A stretch of DNA of 64,000 bases from Chionis minor (Eukaryota > Chordata > Aves > Charadriiformes > Chionididae): positions 632,401 through 696,400 of the forward strand of contig VZSF01006852.1 of NCBI GenBank assembly GCA_013398295.1, given 5' to 3'. The notes under the pieces were generated by a model that was not told where the DNA came from, searched no databases, and worked only from the letters and a program-made list of their open reading frames with translations. Of this stretch, positions 24,390-37,485 are shown one piece after another. A program made the position numbers and the translations under genes. How positions within the stretch are numbered: position 1 is the stretch's first letter; every line of letters starts with the position of its first letter.

Positions 24390-26949
24390 ACCCTTTTCTN
24401 TTTTTTTTTTTGTTCTTTTCAGAAAGCCTTATCCTTATTATATTACAGCGGACCTTCTCTTCTTCCCGGGATATCAGTAAGCCTGAGTTCCTCATCATTG
24501 AAGAGCAGCTGGGCGAGGTGGGGAGAAGTACTTTTCATTTGCTCCTGCTGAAACTGTCTCAGGCATCCAAAAAGCCTTTGAGCTAAATGTCAGTCCAAAG
24601 GCAACTGGTTTCTGCCAATTGTACCCTCACTGAAAGAGGTGTAGGTTTCTTACAGTGAACATGAAAAAGATTAACAAAACCTAAAGTGGACTTGGTAATT
24701 TTGAAATAACCTTGCTGGATTTAATAAACAAAATCTTTGGTGTTGCTGAGTATTCAGATAACGGCCAATTACTTTCAGAAATTAGCTCTTAAAACAGTCC
24801 AAGAAGCTGGTGCAAACGTTTATATTATGATGTTTGGTTTTCCTCCATTCAGATATCTATTTGTCAGAAAAAGGTCCAGATACTCTATTATCACAGCACA
24901 ACATCACCACCTAATCATGCCTTGGGCCAAAAAACAGGGGCAGGTTCTTCAGTGAAATCCAGGTGTCTCTGCATTTATCCACATAGATGATGTTGCAGGA
25001 CTACCTCACTCTGCAGAAGCTGAAATTACTGAGGGAGGATTCTTCTCAGTAACAAGGCATACATTTAGCAGTGTGGGGGAAAAAGTTTTAAATAAGCTTA
25101 AAAACACTCGATTGTGAAAAATTAAGACAAAACGATGCTGGAACGATCTTGTGATCTCAGATTGCTGCAAACCCCACATTACTAATGTTTTCACTTAAAA
25201 TGACTGGAAATCACTTAAGAACTGCACTTCATGGTCTGGCATTACTGATTCCACTCTTTCAGAAGCCTGAGAACACTTACATAAATCAGTATTTCCAGGA
25301 TGCTTTGGTTCACATGCAATTTGAGAAGAAAAAAAGGAAAGTTTATTGTGAAGTTCTTGCTTATATCCTCCCCTCCATCTTCCTTTGCCCAACTGGACGA
25401 GCCTGTACCTATACAGGACTGTTATGCCAAATATTTAGGCACAGAGAAGGATCATCCTTTCCCACATTGTCATGTTGACACTATTTTTAACAAAACCACA
25501 CATTTTCTGGAAATTATTTTTGAGATTGAAAGGTTGTGATTTTTGGTCTAGCTCTAAGAAAAGAAGAAAAGCAAACCAAAAAAACCCAGCCAGGATGTCC
25601 AGAATGCCTGCAGGGGAATGATGCGTCTTGCTTTTTTAATGGAAATCTTCAACTCTGTGTATCCAAAACAAGCTGTAACAGCTTTACAGTAAAGTTGTTT
25701 TGAGATTTTGTTTTGAAGTTTACTACTCCCAGTTTTCATTTATTCAACCATACATATGCATAAAACATCTGTATTATTCAGACAGTAATTTGCATGAACA
25801 CCAGGGCTTTATCTCAAATGGTCATGAAGAAGGCTGTTCTTATGTTGGGTCAACTGGAAGTTATTCTCCTATACTGTAGGGCTTTCAGTTAATTAAATTC
25901 AAAGAATCTGTTTGACCGCTAATGCCTGTTATACTTCAGATAAGAAAAAAAAAAAATACTTTTTTCATCAGTCTGTGGGGAGAGACACTGCTAATGCACC
26001 TTCTGAGCTGTAGTGACAACACACATTGAAATGTAGGAAGCATGGCCTGCCCAAGGTTGGCTTAATATTTTAGAGGGGCATACCCATCTGTGATGAACAC
26101 AGAATGGCTCTTCTGATGCATTTATTATACAAAATGAGCCATATTTCTGAACTTTTAATGCAATGGAAGTTTGTCTGGAATATTATCCTCTGCATGTGAT
26201 TTAATTAATATAGGAAAAAAAGGAGTGAGCCACAGTTGCAACAGAAGGAGCCTTTAACTAAATTATCATTCCAGAAAATTGATTGTTATGAGAGTCAGTA
26301 AGAAATTAAGAATATTTTGTGCTTATTTTTTTCCACTTGTGCCCCACTTTCTGACTGCAGCTTTGGGCCTGCTAACTGAAGGAGAAATCTTAGTAGCCTC
26401 TTTCTGACTTCATTGGTACTAGTATAGGAATTCCGATGGAAAACTAAGTGAAAATCAGGTAACAGTTGGCCCAGGCATATGAAATTGAAATCAGCCAGGA
26501 ATCCCAAAATGTCTGACAGTTCTGTATAAATCACAGCTGATAAATGGGGACATCTCAGCTTAATAACAGTGCACATGTTTTTATTCTGTACTGTTGGTGC
26601 TAATATAACAATGATCCACATTTCCTCACATGCATCTTCCATAAATCCTTTTGTGAGACTCCCCAAAAGGGGCTAAGCTATACTTTTTAAGACAAGACAG
26701 CTACCAAGTTTAAGAAAGGAAGTAGGAGAAACCACATTCTTTAAGGTATTTAGTAGTATTCACTGTATCATCAGTAGATATCTTTACTTGGTAGGGAAAG
26801 CTAAATACTTAAAAAACACAAAACCAAATGACTGTGATTGATTGAAACTGATTTGCCACCTTTGTCTTCAAGAGTGTTAACCTGGGAGTTTGAAGAAGGG
26901 TCACCTTTTATGTTGAATGGAAAGAACATGAACAGAATTTACTGATCTC
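22127..26949. other. Unique non-coding stretch with poly(T) tract and one N
   Basis: About 4.8 kb without a recognisable gene. The main landmark is the T-rich block at 24356-24411 with an unresolved base. Open frames at 22949-23284 (plus) and 26295-26666 (minus) have no domain I recognise. The frames at 24159-24586 run through the poly(T) and are artefacts of low complexity. Confidence 0.5.
24356..24411. repeat. Poly(T) tract with ambiguous base
   Basis: A run of 30 T (24356-24385) is followed by a short mixed segment, an N at 24400 and 11 more T. It is the only ambiguous base in the window. It may be a minus-strand poly(A) tail or simply a length-variable homopolymer. Confidence 0.9.
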
Positions 26950-27640
26950 AGAAATTCAGTAATTAAATGGTCTGGGTTGGAAGGGACCTTTAAAGATCAT
27001 CTAGTTCAACCTCCCTGCTGTGGGCAGGAACATTTTCAACTAGATCAGGTTGCTCAAAGCCCAATCCTGTCTGGCCTTGAACACTTCCACTGATGGGACA
27101 TCCACAACTTCTTGGGGCAACCTGTTACAGTGTCTCACCACCCTCATTGTAAAAAACATTTTCCTTATCTCCAATCTAAACCTAACCTCTTTCAGTTTAA
27201 AACTGTTGCCCCTTGGTAAAAAGCCTTTCTCTGTCTTTCTTATGAGCTCCCTTCATATATTAGAAGGCCACAATAAGGTCTCCCCAGAGCCTTCTCTTCT
27301 CCAGGCTGAACAATCCCAACTCTCTCAGCCTGTCCTCATAGCAGAGGTGCTCCAGCCTTCTAGTCATTTTTGTGGCCCTCTTCTGGACCCACTGTGACAG
27401 GTCCATGTCTTTCTTGTGCTGAAGGCTGCAGAGCTGGATGCAGCACTCCAGGTGGGATCTCACCAGAACAGAGTAGAGGGTCAGAATCCCCTCCCTTGAC
27501 CTGCTGGCCACGCTGCTTTTGATGCAGCCTGGGTTTGATTGGCTTCCTGGGTTGCAATCACACAATGTCAGCTTAGGTCCAATTTTTCATCCTCCAGTAT
27601 CCCCAAGTCCTTCTTGAGAGGGCTGCTCTCAAAGATAATT
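26950..27640 (-). mobile_element. CR1 LINE 3' fragment, diverged
   Basis: A minus-strand CR1 copy covering the 3' UTR and ORF2 C-terminal half. The terminal octamers have decayed (near 26950-26970), while GTCTGGGTTGGAAGGGACC is still clear. Coding remnants lie at 27260-27565 and keep the [20 protein letters not shown] block, with frameshifts on both sides. Similarity ends near 27640 in the region that precedes the PEEKDLGVL block in better copies. It is more diverged than the copies at 298-1460 and 50410-51490. Confidence 0.92.
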
Positions 27641-30600
27641 CTACAATTTTTCTCAGGTTTCTTGGCATCCAGATTTTGCTTTGCTTTGCTTTAGACATTC
27701 CACAAAAAGACACTAATATTTAGCATTAAAACTAATTTTTATATATCTGTAAATCCTTTACAAAGTGAATTGATAACACAAAAGGCACCCAGGACCAGGG
27801 AGTGAATTTATACAGATTTTTATAGACCTGAGGACTTGAAAAGACTCAAGTTCTGTCTTTGTTTCAAAGAGAGAATTTGAGACATGGGGTAGGTGGAAGA
27901 AGAGGGATTGATGGGTATAGATAGAGTAAAGGAGAAATGAGCTTGAAAGACTAAGGAGGAGAGAAAATTTGAAGAGCAAGAATATGATACAATCTGATTG
28001 AGCAGAAATAGAGAACAAAAAATCATCAAGAGACTTCCCTTAAAAGAGATGGTAAAATGAACATATATTTTATAGGCTGCTATATTGGATTAAAGGAGGC
28101 CTAAAATGAAAAGCTATGTGCTACAAAGGCATGAGACAGATAGGTTTCTCCTCTTTGTCATGGCTGAGGGCTTCCAACCCTTTTTACATTTGGATGATTG
28201 CAAAGTATGAAATCTCAGAGGGTCACAGTCATCTTTGGCTTCTGTTGGTGAGGTACAGAGCAGACCACATTGCATTTTGCTCCGGCTATAATAAAACACC
28301 TTCCCCTCAGGAAGAGCAGGCAGAAAGCCAGACAGACTCCTTTTATCCAAGTGCATGGTAGAAATACAAGAGCCAGAGTGTAGATTGTTATCTATTTAGT
28401 GGGCCAAATGCACCCTGGAGTCACTGAAGTAAGTGGAGTTACATGGAAGATTTTAGCCAATATAAAGTTTGATGCAATCTTGATGCTTGTCTTTTCTCTG
28501 TTATTTTTTGCTCGACTCTGGCAAGCTTCAGCTTTTCCCTCTCCACTTTTCTAGAACATCATTAGGCCTGGCCTTTTGAAATATCAAATGCCTTACATCC
28601 AACTGATGCTCCAGGCATAGGTCTAGCATGGCCCTTCAGAAAGCCAAGCCCGCCGGGCAACCTGCCTTGACTGATTTGCCCTCAGACAGTCAGTTCCTCA
28701 CAGGGTGGCTGTTGCCTGATGTGGGCAGCAATGGGCTGGGGCTGCTGCTGAGGAGACATCATAGGGAGAGCCTGAGCTTCAGGCAAGGCAAGGAATCAGG
28801 TACAGAAACTATTCCAAATCAGTTCTGCCAATAATGTGAGTTTGTATGTTGGTTCCCTAATGACTTTCCCTGTTTCCCTGCATCAGGAGCCAGTTTCATG
28901 CAGGGGCTGATGGATCCAGCACTCCGAAGTTCAAGTTTAAGGGCTCCACTGGGGGACAGCAGTGTGACTAGCAAAATATAAAGTGTTTTTGCTTTTTAAG
29001 CCCATCTTATGAGAAGTGAAGGTCCCTTTATGTTGAAGGAAGCCTGAAATCTCAGTCACTTTGTTTTTGCATGTTCTAGGGATGCTCAATGCTTTTTTCA
29101 GCACCTCTGTCCTCATTTTGTTTCATGACCTCTTTTGTGTTGCTCTGTACTCCAGGAGTGCTGAGAAGAAAAGGCTAGGACAGAGCACATCGCCTTTGCT
29201 CTCTTCCTGGGAGATCATTTATCCCAGGAAACCTGTTCTATTGCTCTCACCTATCTTTCTTCTGTTGTTTAATATTAAGCACTTATCCAGCAGCGTGAAT
29301 TGCAATTAACATGAATTATATGACATGACAGTTTCTGCCCTGATTTTCTCTCATTTACATAAGCGCTAAGCTGTAAGCACATTTTGTCTTCCAAGCATTT
29401 CCCAAGCTTAAAGGTAGGCGTTTTTGAAAGCCTTCAATGACTAAGGGCACCAGTCTTTTGGAGACAGATGTCAGTGCATCAATAAAATTTAGTTTTTTAA
29501 TATCTAGGCCTTACTTCATGGCTGTTCACTATGTTCTACAGTAGCTCAGATTTGGCTTGGGAAGGGGCTTGGGAAAGGTGTGGGTAGTTAAAGAAGAACA
29601 TACGGAGCATGCTGGTTCACAAAGTTGAAGCCCTGGTGCAATTGTGATTTTTCTTTCTGCTCGCATTACACAGGCCAACTTTTAGGAAATGTAAATACAT
29701 CAGGACATGTAGCTCGTCTGAGCTGGGGATCATGCCTCTGTCTGACAACCTTTACTATGCTGTGCATTACCACAGCCCCTAACAAACACTCTTCAAGGAA
29801 TTTAAATCCAGTATTTCAAATTCATTTTCAAACAGGCATTTTCAAATCCTAAGGCTGGGTCAGTATTTTCCTTCCTGTCTTTAGGTGGTACAAATTTTAT
29901 CTTATCCTTTCCTCTACTTAATAAAGCACACACTGCACTTCAAAATCTCTCATTCATTCCGGTGAAGCTGAGATGGTGACGCTGTTCGTGCCACCCTTGG
30001 TCCCAAAAGTCATTACTGATGTAAGGAATGTTCTCAGCCCTGGCCTACGTGATGCTGCTATTTTGTCTCGAGCCATCCTTCTCTCCAAGCCATATAAACC
30101 CAGTGCTCTAACGCTATCCTCTCTTCAGCCTTCAGCTGACTGCCTAACACTTATGAGAGAAATGTGTTTTGTATGTCATTTGTGAAACCAGTTTGTGCAG
30201 CAATTAGTCTCCTTTGAGAAGAACAGTGCTATATAAATATAAGCCATTAATGTTGTCATTACCCAAGGACAGAAAAGGATGAAAATGTGCATATATATTT
30301 TTTTAGTGCTGGTGTAAATACAGCATTCTATTTAAATATTATTAGTTTGGCATAATGGTTGCTATTTAGTTTTAAGCAAGAAGAAATGCAGATGGTTTAT
30401 GCTTCTTTTAGTTCCACTTTAATTCAGTTCAATTAAACTAAGGATATTTCAGATTGGATGGAATTAAATAATAGGATGATTTCAAATAGAGCGATGACAT
30501 AGAATCATAAATGAAAATAATTCTGCTTACTTAGAGATAATACTTGCTTAAAGTATCAAACAGCAGTAAAACTGCATCTGCTTCTACCTTTTTCATCTGC

Positions 30601-30734
30601 TTTTACTTTTCTCATCCTGAGATCCCAGAATCTTGAAAGCAGAATAGAAAAAGCTTATGAAAATTCTGTGAAGTCCATCTACTTTTACAATAGGATTATT
30701 CATTGCCACATGTTTTTCCCATCTGGCAGTAAAT
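27641..30734. other. Unique non-coding stretch
   Basis: About 3.1 kb with no recognised gene. A short (GCTTT)3 run lies near 27678-27692. Small open frames at 28628-28834, 29061-29309 and 29973-30185 (all plus) carry no recognisable domain. Confidence 0.5.
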
Positions 30735-31020
30735 GGACAAAATGCTGAGACCACCACCGTCTCGCTTGCAAATTGTTCCACAGTCTAACCAGTCATGCTA
30801 TTGAGAAGATATGCCTGCAGTTCAATCTAAATTGTCTGCAATCATATTGCTTCCTTTCCCTTGTTATCCTGAGTAGTTCCTCCCCACCCATGTGTTTAAC
30901 CTCTCTGAAATATTTGTGGATGGCAATCAGATCCCTCTGAGTCACTGCTTAGCTAAGCTGTATGCATTTTGAGCTTCGTTCGTTTCCCATGTAAATCTTT
31001 CCAGCCATTTAACCATTTTT
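30735..31020 (-). mobile_element. Ancient CR1/L3-like LINE remnant
   Basis: On the minus strand this follows the order of old CR1/L3-clade 3' regions. On the plus strand one reads GACCACCACC, then AAATTGTTCCACAG, then TCAATCTAAATTGTCTGCAA, then GGCAATCAGATCCCTCTGAG, then a decayed CTTTCC block. It is much more diverged than the avian CR1 copies around it, has no intact frame or 3' octamers, and probably predates bird diversification. The age is inferred from divergence by eye. Confidence 0.65.
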
Positions 31021-31286
31021 CATTTCACTTCCCTGTGAAATCCTCAACATTCACTGAAGTAATTAGAGGAATTACCACTGGCTGAGCATGGGAATCAACA
31101 GCAAGCCTTACACTGACGGTCTCTTTAGTGTCCTGTGTGCGGCTGGAGCTAGGCTTTGAAACTTCTGTTTTAGCTACATAAAGAGGTAAAGTCCCAGCTC
31201 TGTTAAAAGCCAATGTCCACATTCTTACCAGCTGTAGTGTGGCCCCCTTTCCCTTTAATCACTCAAGGTAGTAGAAACAGTGTACA

Positions 31287-31490
31287 GGAATCATAGAATC
31301 ACAGAATCACTTGGGTTAGAAGAGATCTTCAAGATCATCGAGTCCAACCATAAATCTACGCCAAAACCACCCCTAAACCATGTCCCTCAGCACCACGTCT
31401 ACCCGTCTTTTAAATACCTCCAGGGACAGCGATTCCACCACCTCCCTGGGCAGCCTGTTCCAATGCTTGATAACCCTTTTGGTAAAGAAG
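31287..31490 (-). mobile_element. CR1 3'-end fragment
   Basis: A minus-strand CR1 tail with octamers CATAGAAT and CACAGAAT at 31292-31307, then the 3' UTR and the first part of the C-terminal coding region (CCTGGGCAGCCTGTTCCAAT). The break near 31490 follows the TTGGTAAAGAAG block. The 3' UTR type is shared with 10323-10463. Confidence 0.92.
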
Positions 31491-32255
31491 GAAATAATGT
31501 GTCTTCAGACTTCAGTAGTAGAACCACCATTTTACTAGTTTACTGGTCTGACAAATCACGTGTGACTAGACGCACAGGGAAGCTTTTCCATTTTCAACTT
31601 ATTTACCATTTCAGTTTGGAACTACAGTTTGGAAGTATGAAATATTCCATGGAATGGAAAGATTTTAGAATTTTTTTCCTTAGGAGAACTATTGTAAAAC
31701 TGCACTTTTGAAAAATATTGTGGTCAGGGAACTGACTCTTGGCCAGAGAGGAAGCCCAGGAAGCCAGGCAGGTGGTCAGCACTTTTGACCTCTCCCTTCC
31801 CTGTGAACCCGGTGACCAAAAAGCTCTCCATCCTAAGAGCTAAGCAGCCTGGTAGGCAATGCAGGTCACACCGGCCTCCCTGCCTGCTTTCCATCAACAA
31901 TTTTGACAGGTCCCCACAGAGTGTTGTTATTAAATCAAATCAGTATTTACAGCCAGAAAATGTCTGTCAGAATATATTTTTAACAAGCTGAACTTTAATT
32001 CTTCAGCTGTCTGCACGGTAGGCATGTCCTCTACAGGCAATTTTTCACTCCTCATTCCATTAAAATGTTTTCAGTTTGGCATGCCAAAATAACCCTTTCT
32101 CAAAGAAAAAAACCCCAATCTTGTAATACAGAAAATAAAGGTATAAAATCAGTTATTACCTTTGACTCCAAAACTGATTTTAAATTAAGAGAGAGTGGTG
32201 CTTAAATGCCTAAGCAAACTGGGGAGCTTATAGAGCAGTGCAACCTAGAGAGATT

Positions 32256-32279
32256 AAAAAAAAAAAAAAAAAAAAAAAA
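32256..32279. repeat. A homopolymer (24)
   Basis: An uninterrupted run of 24 A followed by TAAAG. No upstream retrocopy is recognised. Confidence 0.9.
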
Positions 32280-35200
32280 TAAAGAAACTAAGTGGTTTGA
32301 TATTTAGGATTATAACTTGACAAGTGATTAAAGCTGTATAAGGAGAAAGTATGAAAAATTGAAATGACAATGCTGCCAGGACTGTATGTCAGGCAAAGCA
32401 ACTGCGGGAAACAGCTGTAGTGCACATGAAGACCATCCAGCCCCAGCCCCAGTATGCTTGCAAGGTAGAAGCACCAGATAAAGCACTTGGAGAAGACATT
32501 AGTACAAATTGGCATGTCTATTTAGTTGGTCTACATTCCACAGCAGTCCTAGCTCTCATAAAAAGAGCTAACACTTTGCATATTCTGCTTTGCTTTTGTT
32601 AAGGAGCTGCAATCAAGTTCTTGTTCCTAGTGTTGCTCAGAATTTCTCATAGGTTTGAGATGAGAGTCCTGCCACGACCAGTTGGGACTAAGTGTAGCTG
32701 GTGTTGCAGGAAGACAAGGGAAAGAGGCGGCATCCCAGTGCCATGGGACCAATGCTCATAAACACAAAGTGGGGAAAATCTCCTATTTACTTCCTTGGTC
32801 ATGATGCAAGGGAATGAAATTTTATTTTCAGTGATGTATAATGAACACAGAATTGATGAAATATTGTATAATGTTTTATAATGCTTCGGTGAAGTGGTGT
32901 CCGTCTTGGCAAGCCAATGAAAACTGGTATCGACAGAGCTGTCAGAACCAGCAGTAAATGATCTGCCCTAAAGTCTTCAAAAAGCAATTCGTCCTAAGGA
33001 GCATGCAGTTTGAGGTGGAAGAAGAAGAATTATGTCTTGCCTTCATTTGTGAGTGGGACCAGAAATGTGGTGTGCTCTATCCATCAGGTAAGCACAGTAC
33101 TTAAAAATTACACAGAAATATGTGTTTAAATTGTATTCTCTTTCAGATAAATGTTTCCTGGACTGGCAGAACTGTCTATGGGTGTGAATTATCACTCAGC
33201 AATGGCCTTCAGTGCTGCAGCCATCACCCACACAAAGGGGTCTGCTTACATGGAACAGTTATTGTGCAGAAAGTTAGGAGACAGTGGTCCTGCCTTTGAC
33301 TCTTGCTTTGGTGGCTATCTGTAGGGACAGTCTTACTCTGTTACTCCTCTTTTACTTCATTCTCCTTTCCCCTTTATCAGGGCAAATGGCAACCTGGTGA
33401 TTGAGCAGCAACTTAATTTGGTAAAGTGGTAGGTCCTGCCAGAGCACGTGTATCGTAGAATCCCTGCTCCAACAGCTGGCAGCTCTGCCAAAAGGAGGAA
33501 TGTGAGCACTTTGGGGGTGTCCTGGTTGGAACTTACGTTACTGTTGGCCTCAGACCTTTCAGAGTTAGGCATGAGCTGACTGGCCTTGGGCGTCCAGTGG
33601 TAGTCAGGGAGCCTGACACTTTCATTTATTCCAGCGTCAAGTCTGCAGATCATATCTCTACCTCAGAGTTCTTACAGTACTGTTTTATATCTATGCTTTG
33701 AATTACTCAAAGAATAAAAAGAATCTGGAGAGGAAGAAGAGACAGGCAAAAAATGTGCAAGGTACAAAATACACACACTATTCCTAAAATCTGGCAAGTT
33801 TAAGCAAGTGAAATAGAAGTCACATTGCTCTTTACTTTACTTTATTCTGCGTGTGATTTTTTCTTTATTTTTCTTTCTATGCTGTAAGTGGATGGCACCA
33901 ATCTAATTCCTACTCAAAGACTTGTTTAGGCATTTTTCATCGTTTGCTTACCTAGCAGCTACCAGGAATCCAGCTGTGAATGGACCACAGTATGATACTC
34001 TAATTCAAATGATTTTTAATTAGAATTTAATTCGAATATCAGTGAACATTTTGTCCTCAGGTCATCAATGTCCTTTCCCAAGAATGGATACTTACTGCTC
34101 CCAAACTACGTACATCTTTAAGCTATTGAATCCTACTGCTATGAAATCACCTATGTGTATGTCTCCCTAAATCAGTTGAAACAGGATTCAGATTAACACG
34201 TCCTTCCATTTATAAGACTAGTGATTACAAATACGTTAAGGAAACCCTAATTTCAGGAACAGATGTTTCTTGCTTTTTTCTCTTTTCCAAATAGACTTGA
34301 AGTGCCTGTCTAATGCACATAGGGCAAATTTGAAATTAATCATAATCTATGTTTTTGAGATAACTGATATAAAACTGCATGAATTTGTTTGCTTCCATTT
34401 GCAAAACCAGCTTGCTTTCCCTCCTACTTTTAGAACTTCATGGTTACTGAAGTATGTCTATAGATTTTGAACAGTCTGAGCAAGCTTTTCTCTTTTCTTT
34501 ATGTTCATAAAGATACTAAAGAAATGTCTGCAACTATGTATGTAGACAGGTGAGTGAAGCTGGCATTTAAACTACTGAAAATTACGTAACAGCTACTAAT
34601 GCAAAAAAAAAAAAGAAAAAGATGAATGAAGAGCTGTGAATTAACATTTAGAAATTTAACAAGCTGGGTTTTCTATGTGAATAAGTATGAAAGGTGAAGG
34701 GAGATATTTTTAAAAGCTTTTACTGTACGTCAGCGAAGTGTGTGTCAGAAAGAAATTATTTTGAGAATGCTTTAATATCACAGTCGCAGTAATTAGCCTT
34801 TAGGTACGTAGCAGGGACCGAGGGGTTTCTTTCCTTGGGAAAGTTTTCAGAGCTTCCTTTTTGCTGTCTGTAGACACATGCCCTGAAAACAAGAGAAGGG
34901 AAGATCGTGGCTCACTTGAATTATCTTAGGAACCACTCTGGTTCTTAGAAGTCCTTTAGTGAAAAAGCTCAAAGCAAGGCTGTAATGTGCCACATAATTG
35001 TAAGTTTTGCAGTGAAGTAACCATGGGTAGCTATAATAGAAAAACACGTATACTGAAAGGGTAGAAACAAAAACTATTCCCAGAGATAGAAGTTATGGAT
35101 GTTTATAAAAATACAAGTTACCGTAAAATAAAATAAAATAATAAAATTACAAAAACTAGCCTTAATGAGTGAATTTATAGCTACTAAATCCATGCTGATT

Positions 35201-37467
35201 GTGATAGCTTCAAGCTTTGTCCTAGGGGATCTGGTCATTGGCGGAAGTACTTTGGTGAAGCAGAGGAAGTTTGCTGCCTGAGAGCTTACTTGCTGCAGGG
35301 TTAAAGCAAAGAGATGCTCAGCCTTTCGTCGCTAGCTTAAATTCCAAGCAATACTTGTGCCAGCACATAGTTGTCTATGAAGCAGCCTGAGCTCCATGGT
35401 ACAAAGTGTATCACTACAGCTGAAGTAAAGCAGAGTGAGCAGGAAGATGTTTATTTAATGCTATGGCAGACATAAATCACGCTTGGAGAAGCATAGTCTT
35501 TGCTTATTTTCTATAAACGCAGTAGAAGAAAAAAAGCTTGAGTAGAAGAAAAAAGCTATTGGTCCACAGCAGCAACAGGACTGACATTGGACTGACAGAC
35601 AACCCCCCTGACTGTGGGCTGCCTCTCCCAGCTGAAGACCCTGAAATGATTTTGCTAGTTGTCATTCACAGATCCTCTTGACCTTTCTTCAGAGCAGTGG
35701 ATGTTGGTGAGAGTTATCTTCTCACTGGTACATTTCTGTAACAAAATTGATTCTATCCTTTTCTTTAACTTAGTTGATAAGGTAGCATTTGTTAGCAGAG
35801 GTGATTCCTCATTCTTGGGCTGAACATATCTGAAGGTTTCTTATTTCTCATGTGGTGAAATAAGTTGGAATAAGAAGGATGGACAAACTATCTGGTACAC
35901 AGTTTGTGCAGTTTCATTGGCTAAGCTGTCTTTAATATCCCTTACATGAGATACAAAAGCATCAGTCTTTGAAAAGTCACAAACGTTATGGTCCACATAG
36001 ACGTCCTCTCTTCTCCACTTCACTGCAATGATAATAAAGAATAAATGATGCTGAGGGAGACCTCCAGGCCAACAGACAAGCTCTCAATTTTAATATGCAA
36101 TGGCAAAAAGAAAAAATACTCTGTATCTCTGAACAAAGAAACTGTAAAAGAGAAATGACTAAGTCAGAGATAGTGTGGTCTATCCACAAGCCAGGGTCTG
36201 AGAAATAGTTGGTGGACTTGAAGAAATGGTCATCCTTTGCCAAAAAGGTCAATGATGGTACTGCAAGGCCAATTTCTGAATGACGTTACCCTTTAAATTG
36301 CTTAGGACAGTTTTCTGTCTGTAGATTAATTCTACATTCATTAATATCTGCAAATCTTTTTTTTTTTCCTAGATTGTTGAGCCCATCTTTGCCCCAAGTG
36401 ATCTCAAGAGCTGCACAGAGAACAGATATGGTAACGTTATGCTGAAATACACTGTGCAAGTCCTGTGCAAATCTGGGGATCTTGCTGGGAAGTCCTCTGG
36501 TTTCTGACTGAATTTATAAACTTGGTGTACAAAGAGCTTTATCTGGGGCAATGGATTTTTCTGTTCCCTCCACGAGTTCTCCCAAGGGTTTTAAACCCTC
36601 AGGATATGAAAGGAAAGCCAAAAGGTAGGGCAGAGGCAACTGCAGGACAGCCAGAGGTATTATGTTCCCCTCTTTCAAGATGTGCTCAGCCATGGCTTAT
36701 TGTCACCCTTCTGAGAAGAAAGACCATACAGCCTAACCTACACGAGAAAAACTCTAGGAAAATAAGATTAGTAATGTGTTTTCACTTTTTGTGAAACAGA
36801 TGAAGCATTAGGCCTTCTGGATTTGAGGGGGAAAAGCTGCCATAAGAACAGATAGAAGCTTATCTTCATTTGTGGTCCTGGAAAGAAATAATGAATGAGC
36901 AAGCATGCATATTCACTCGTTGGTACATAAGACGATTGCTTGAGAGCAGATGAGATGCAGGTTTCCAAAATCTACCAGGTGCCTTGCATTGGACTAGTTT
37001 TGCAACATCCTTCTTATCATTTGTGAAAGCGGGCCTTTGTATATTTGTATAATTGAGTAAGGACGTGGTCAAACCATTGCCTGTGTCTCCTTCTAATCAG
37101 AACTTCCTCCAGAACTACATTAGGACAAATAATAAAAACCTTTCCCCCAGCAAAGGAGAGAAGAAGTACACGCGGGTGAAGTTCTCACTGTCTGCTGAAC
37201 AGCACTGTGACCGAAATCTCTGATCTATGCTGGTATATCAACTTCAAAAAAATATCATGAACCCTGGATACTGCAACTAGAAAAGTAGGTAGCTAGGTTA
37301 AACTTGTAGAGAGTGAGTCAGATTCCTCACACTCCAGGGAAGACAGTAGGCTAGAGGAAATGAAGACGTTGCAGGCCCTTTGGCATGGAGTAAAGGGAGA
37401 GTGAGGGTGAACTGGGCAAGTGAGGTGATACCAGTGGCAAAAGTTCCCTGGTCTTTGAGGGGCTTTG

Positions 37468-37485
37468 TGTGCATGTGCATGTGCA
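37468..37485. repeat. (TGTGCA)3 microsatellite
   Basis: Three exact copies of TGTGCA. Confidence 0.9.

Noticed and set aside
24159..24586. Open frames rich in phenylalanine or lysine
   Set aside because: They are translations of the poly(T) tract and include the N, so they are low-complexity artefacts.
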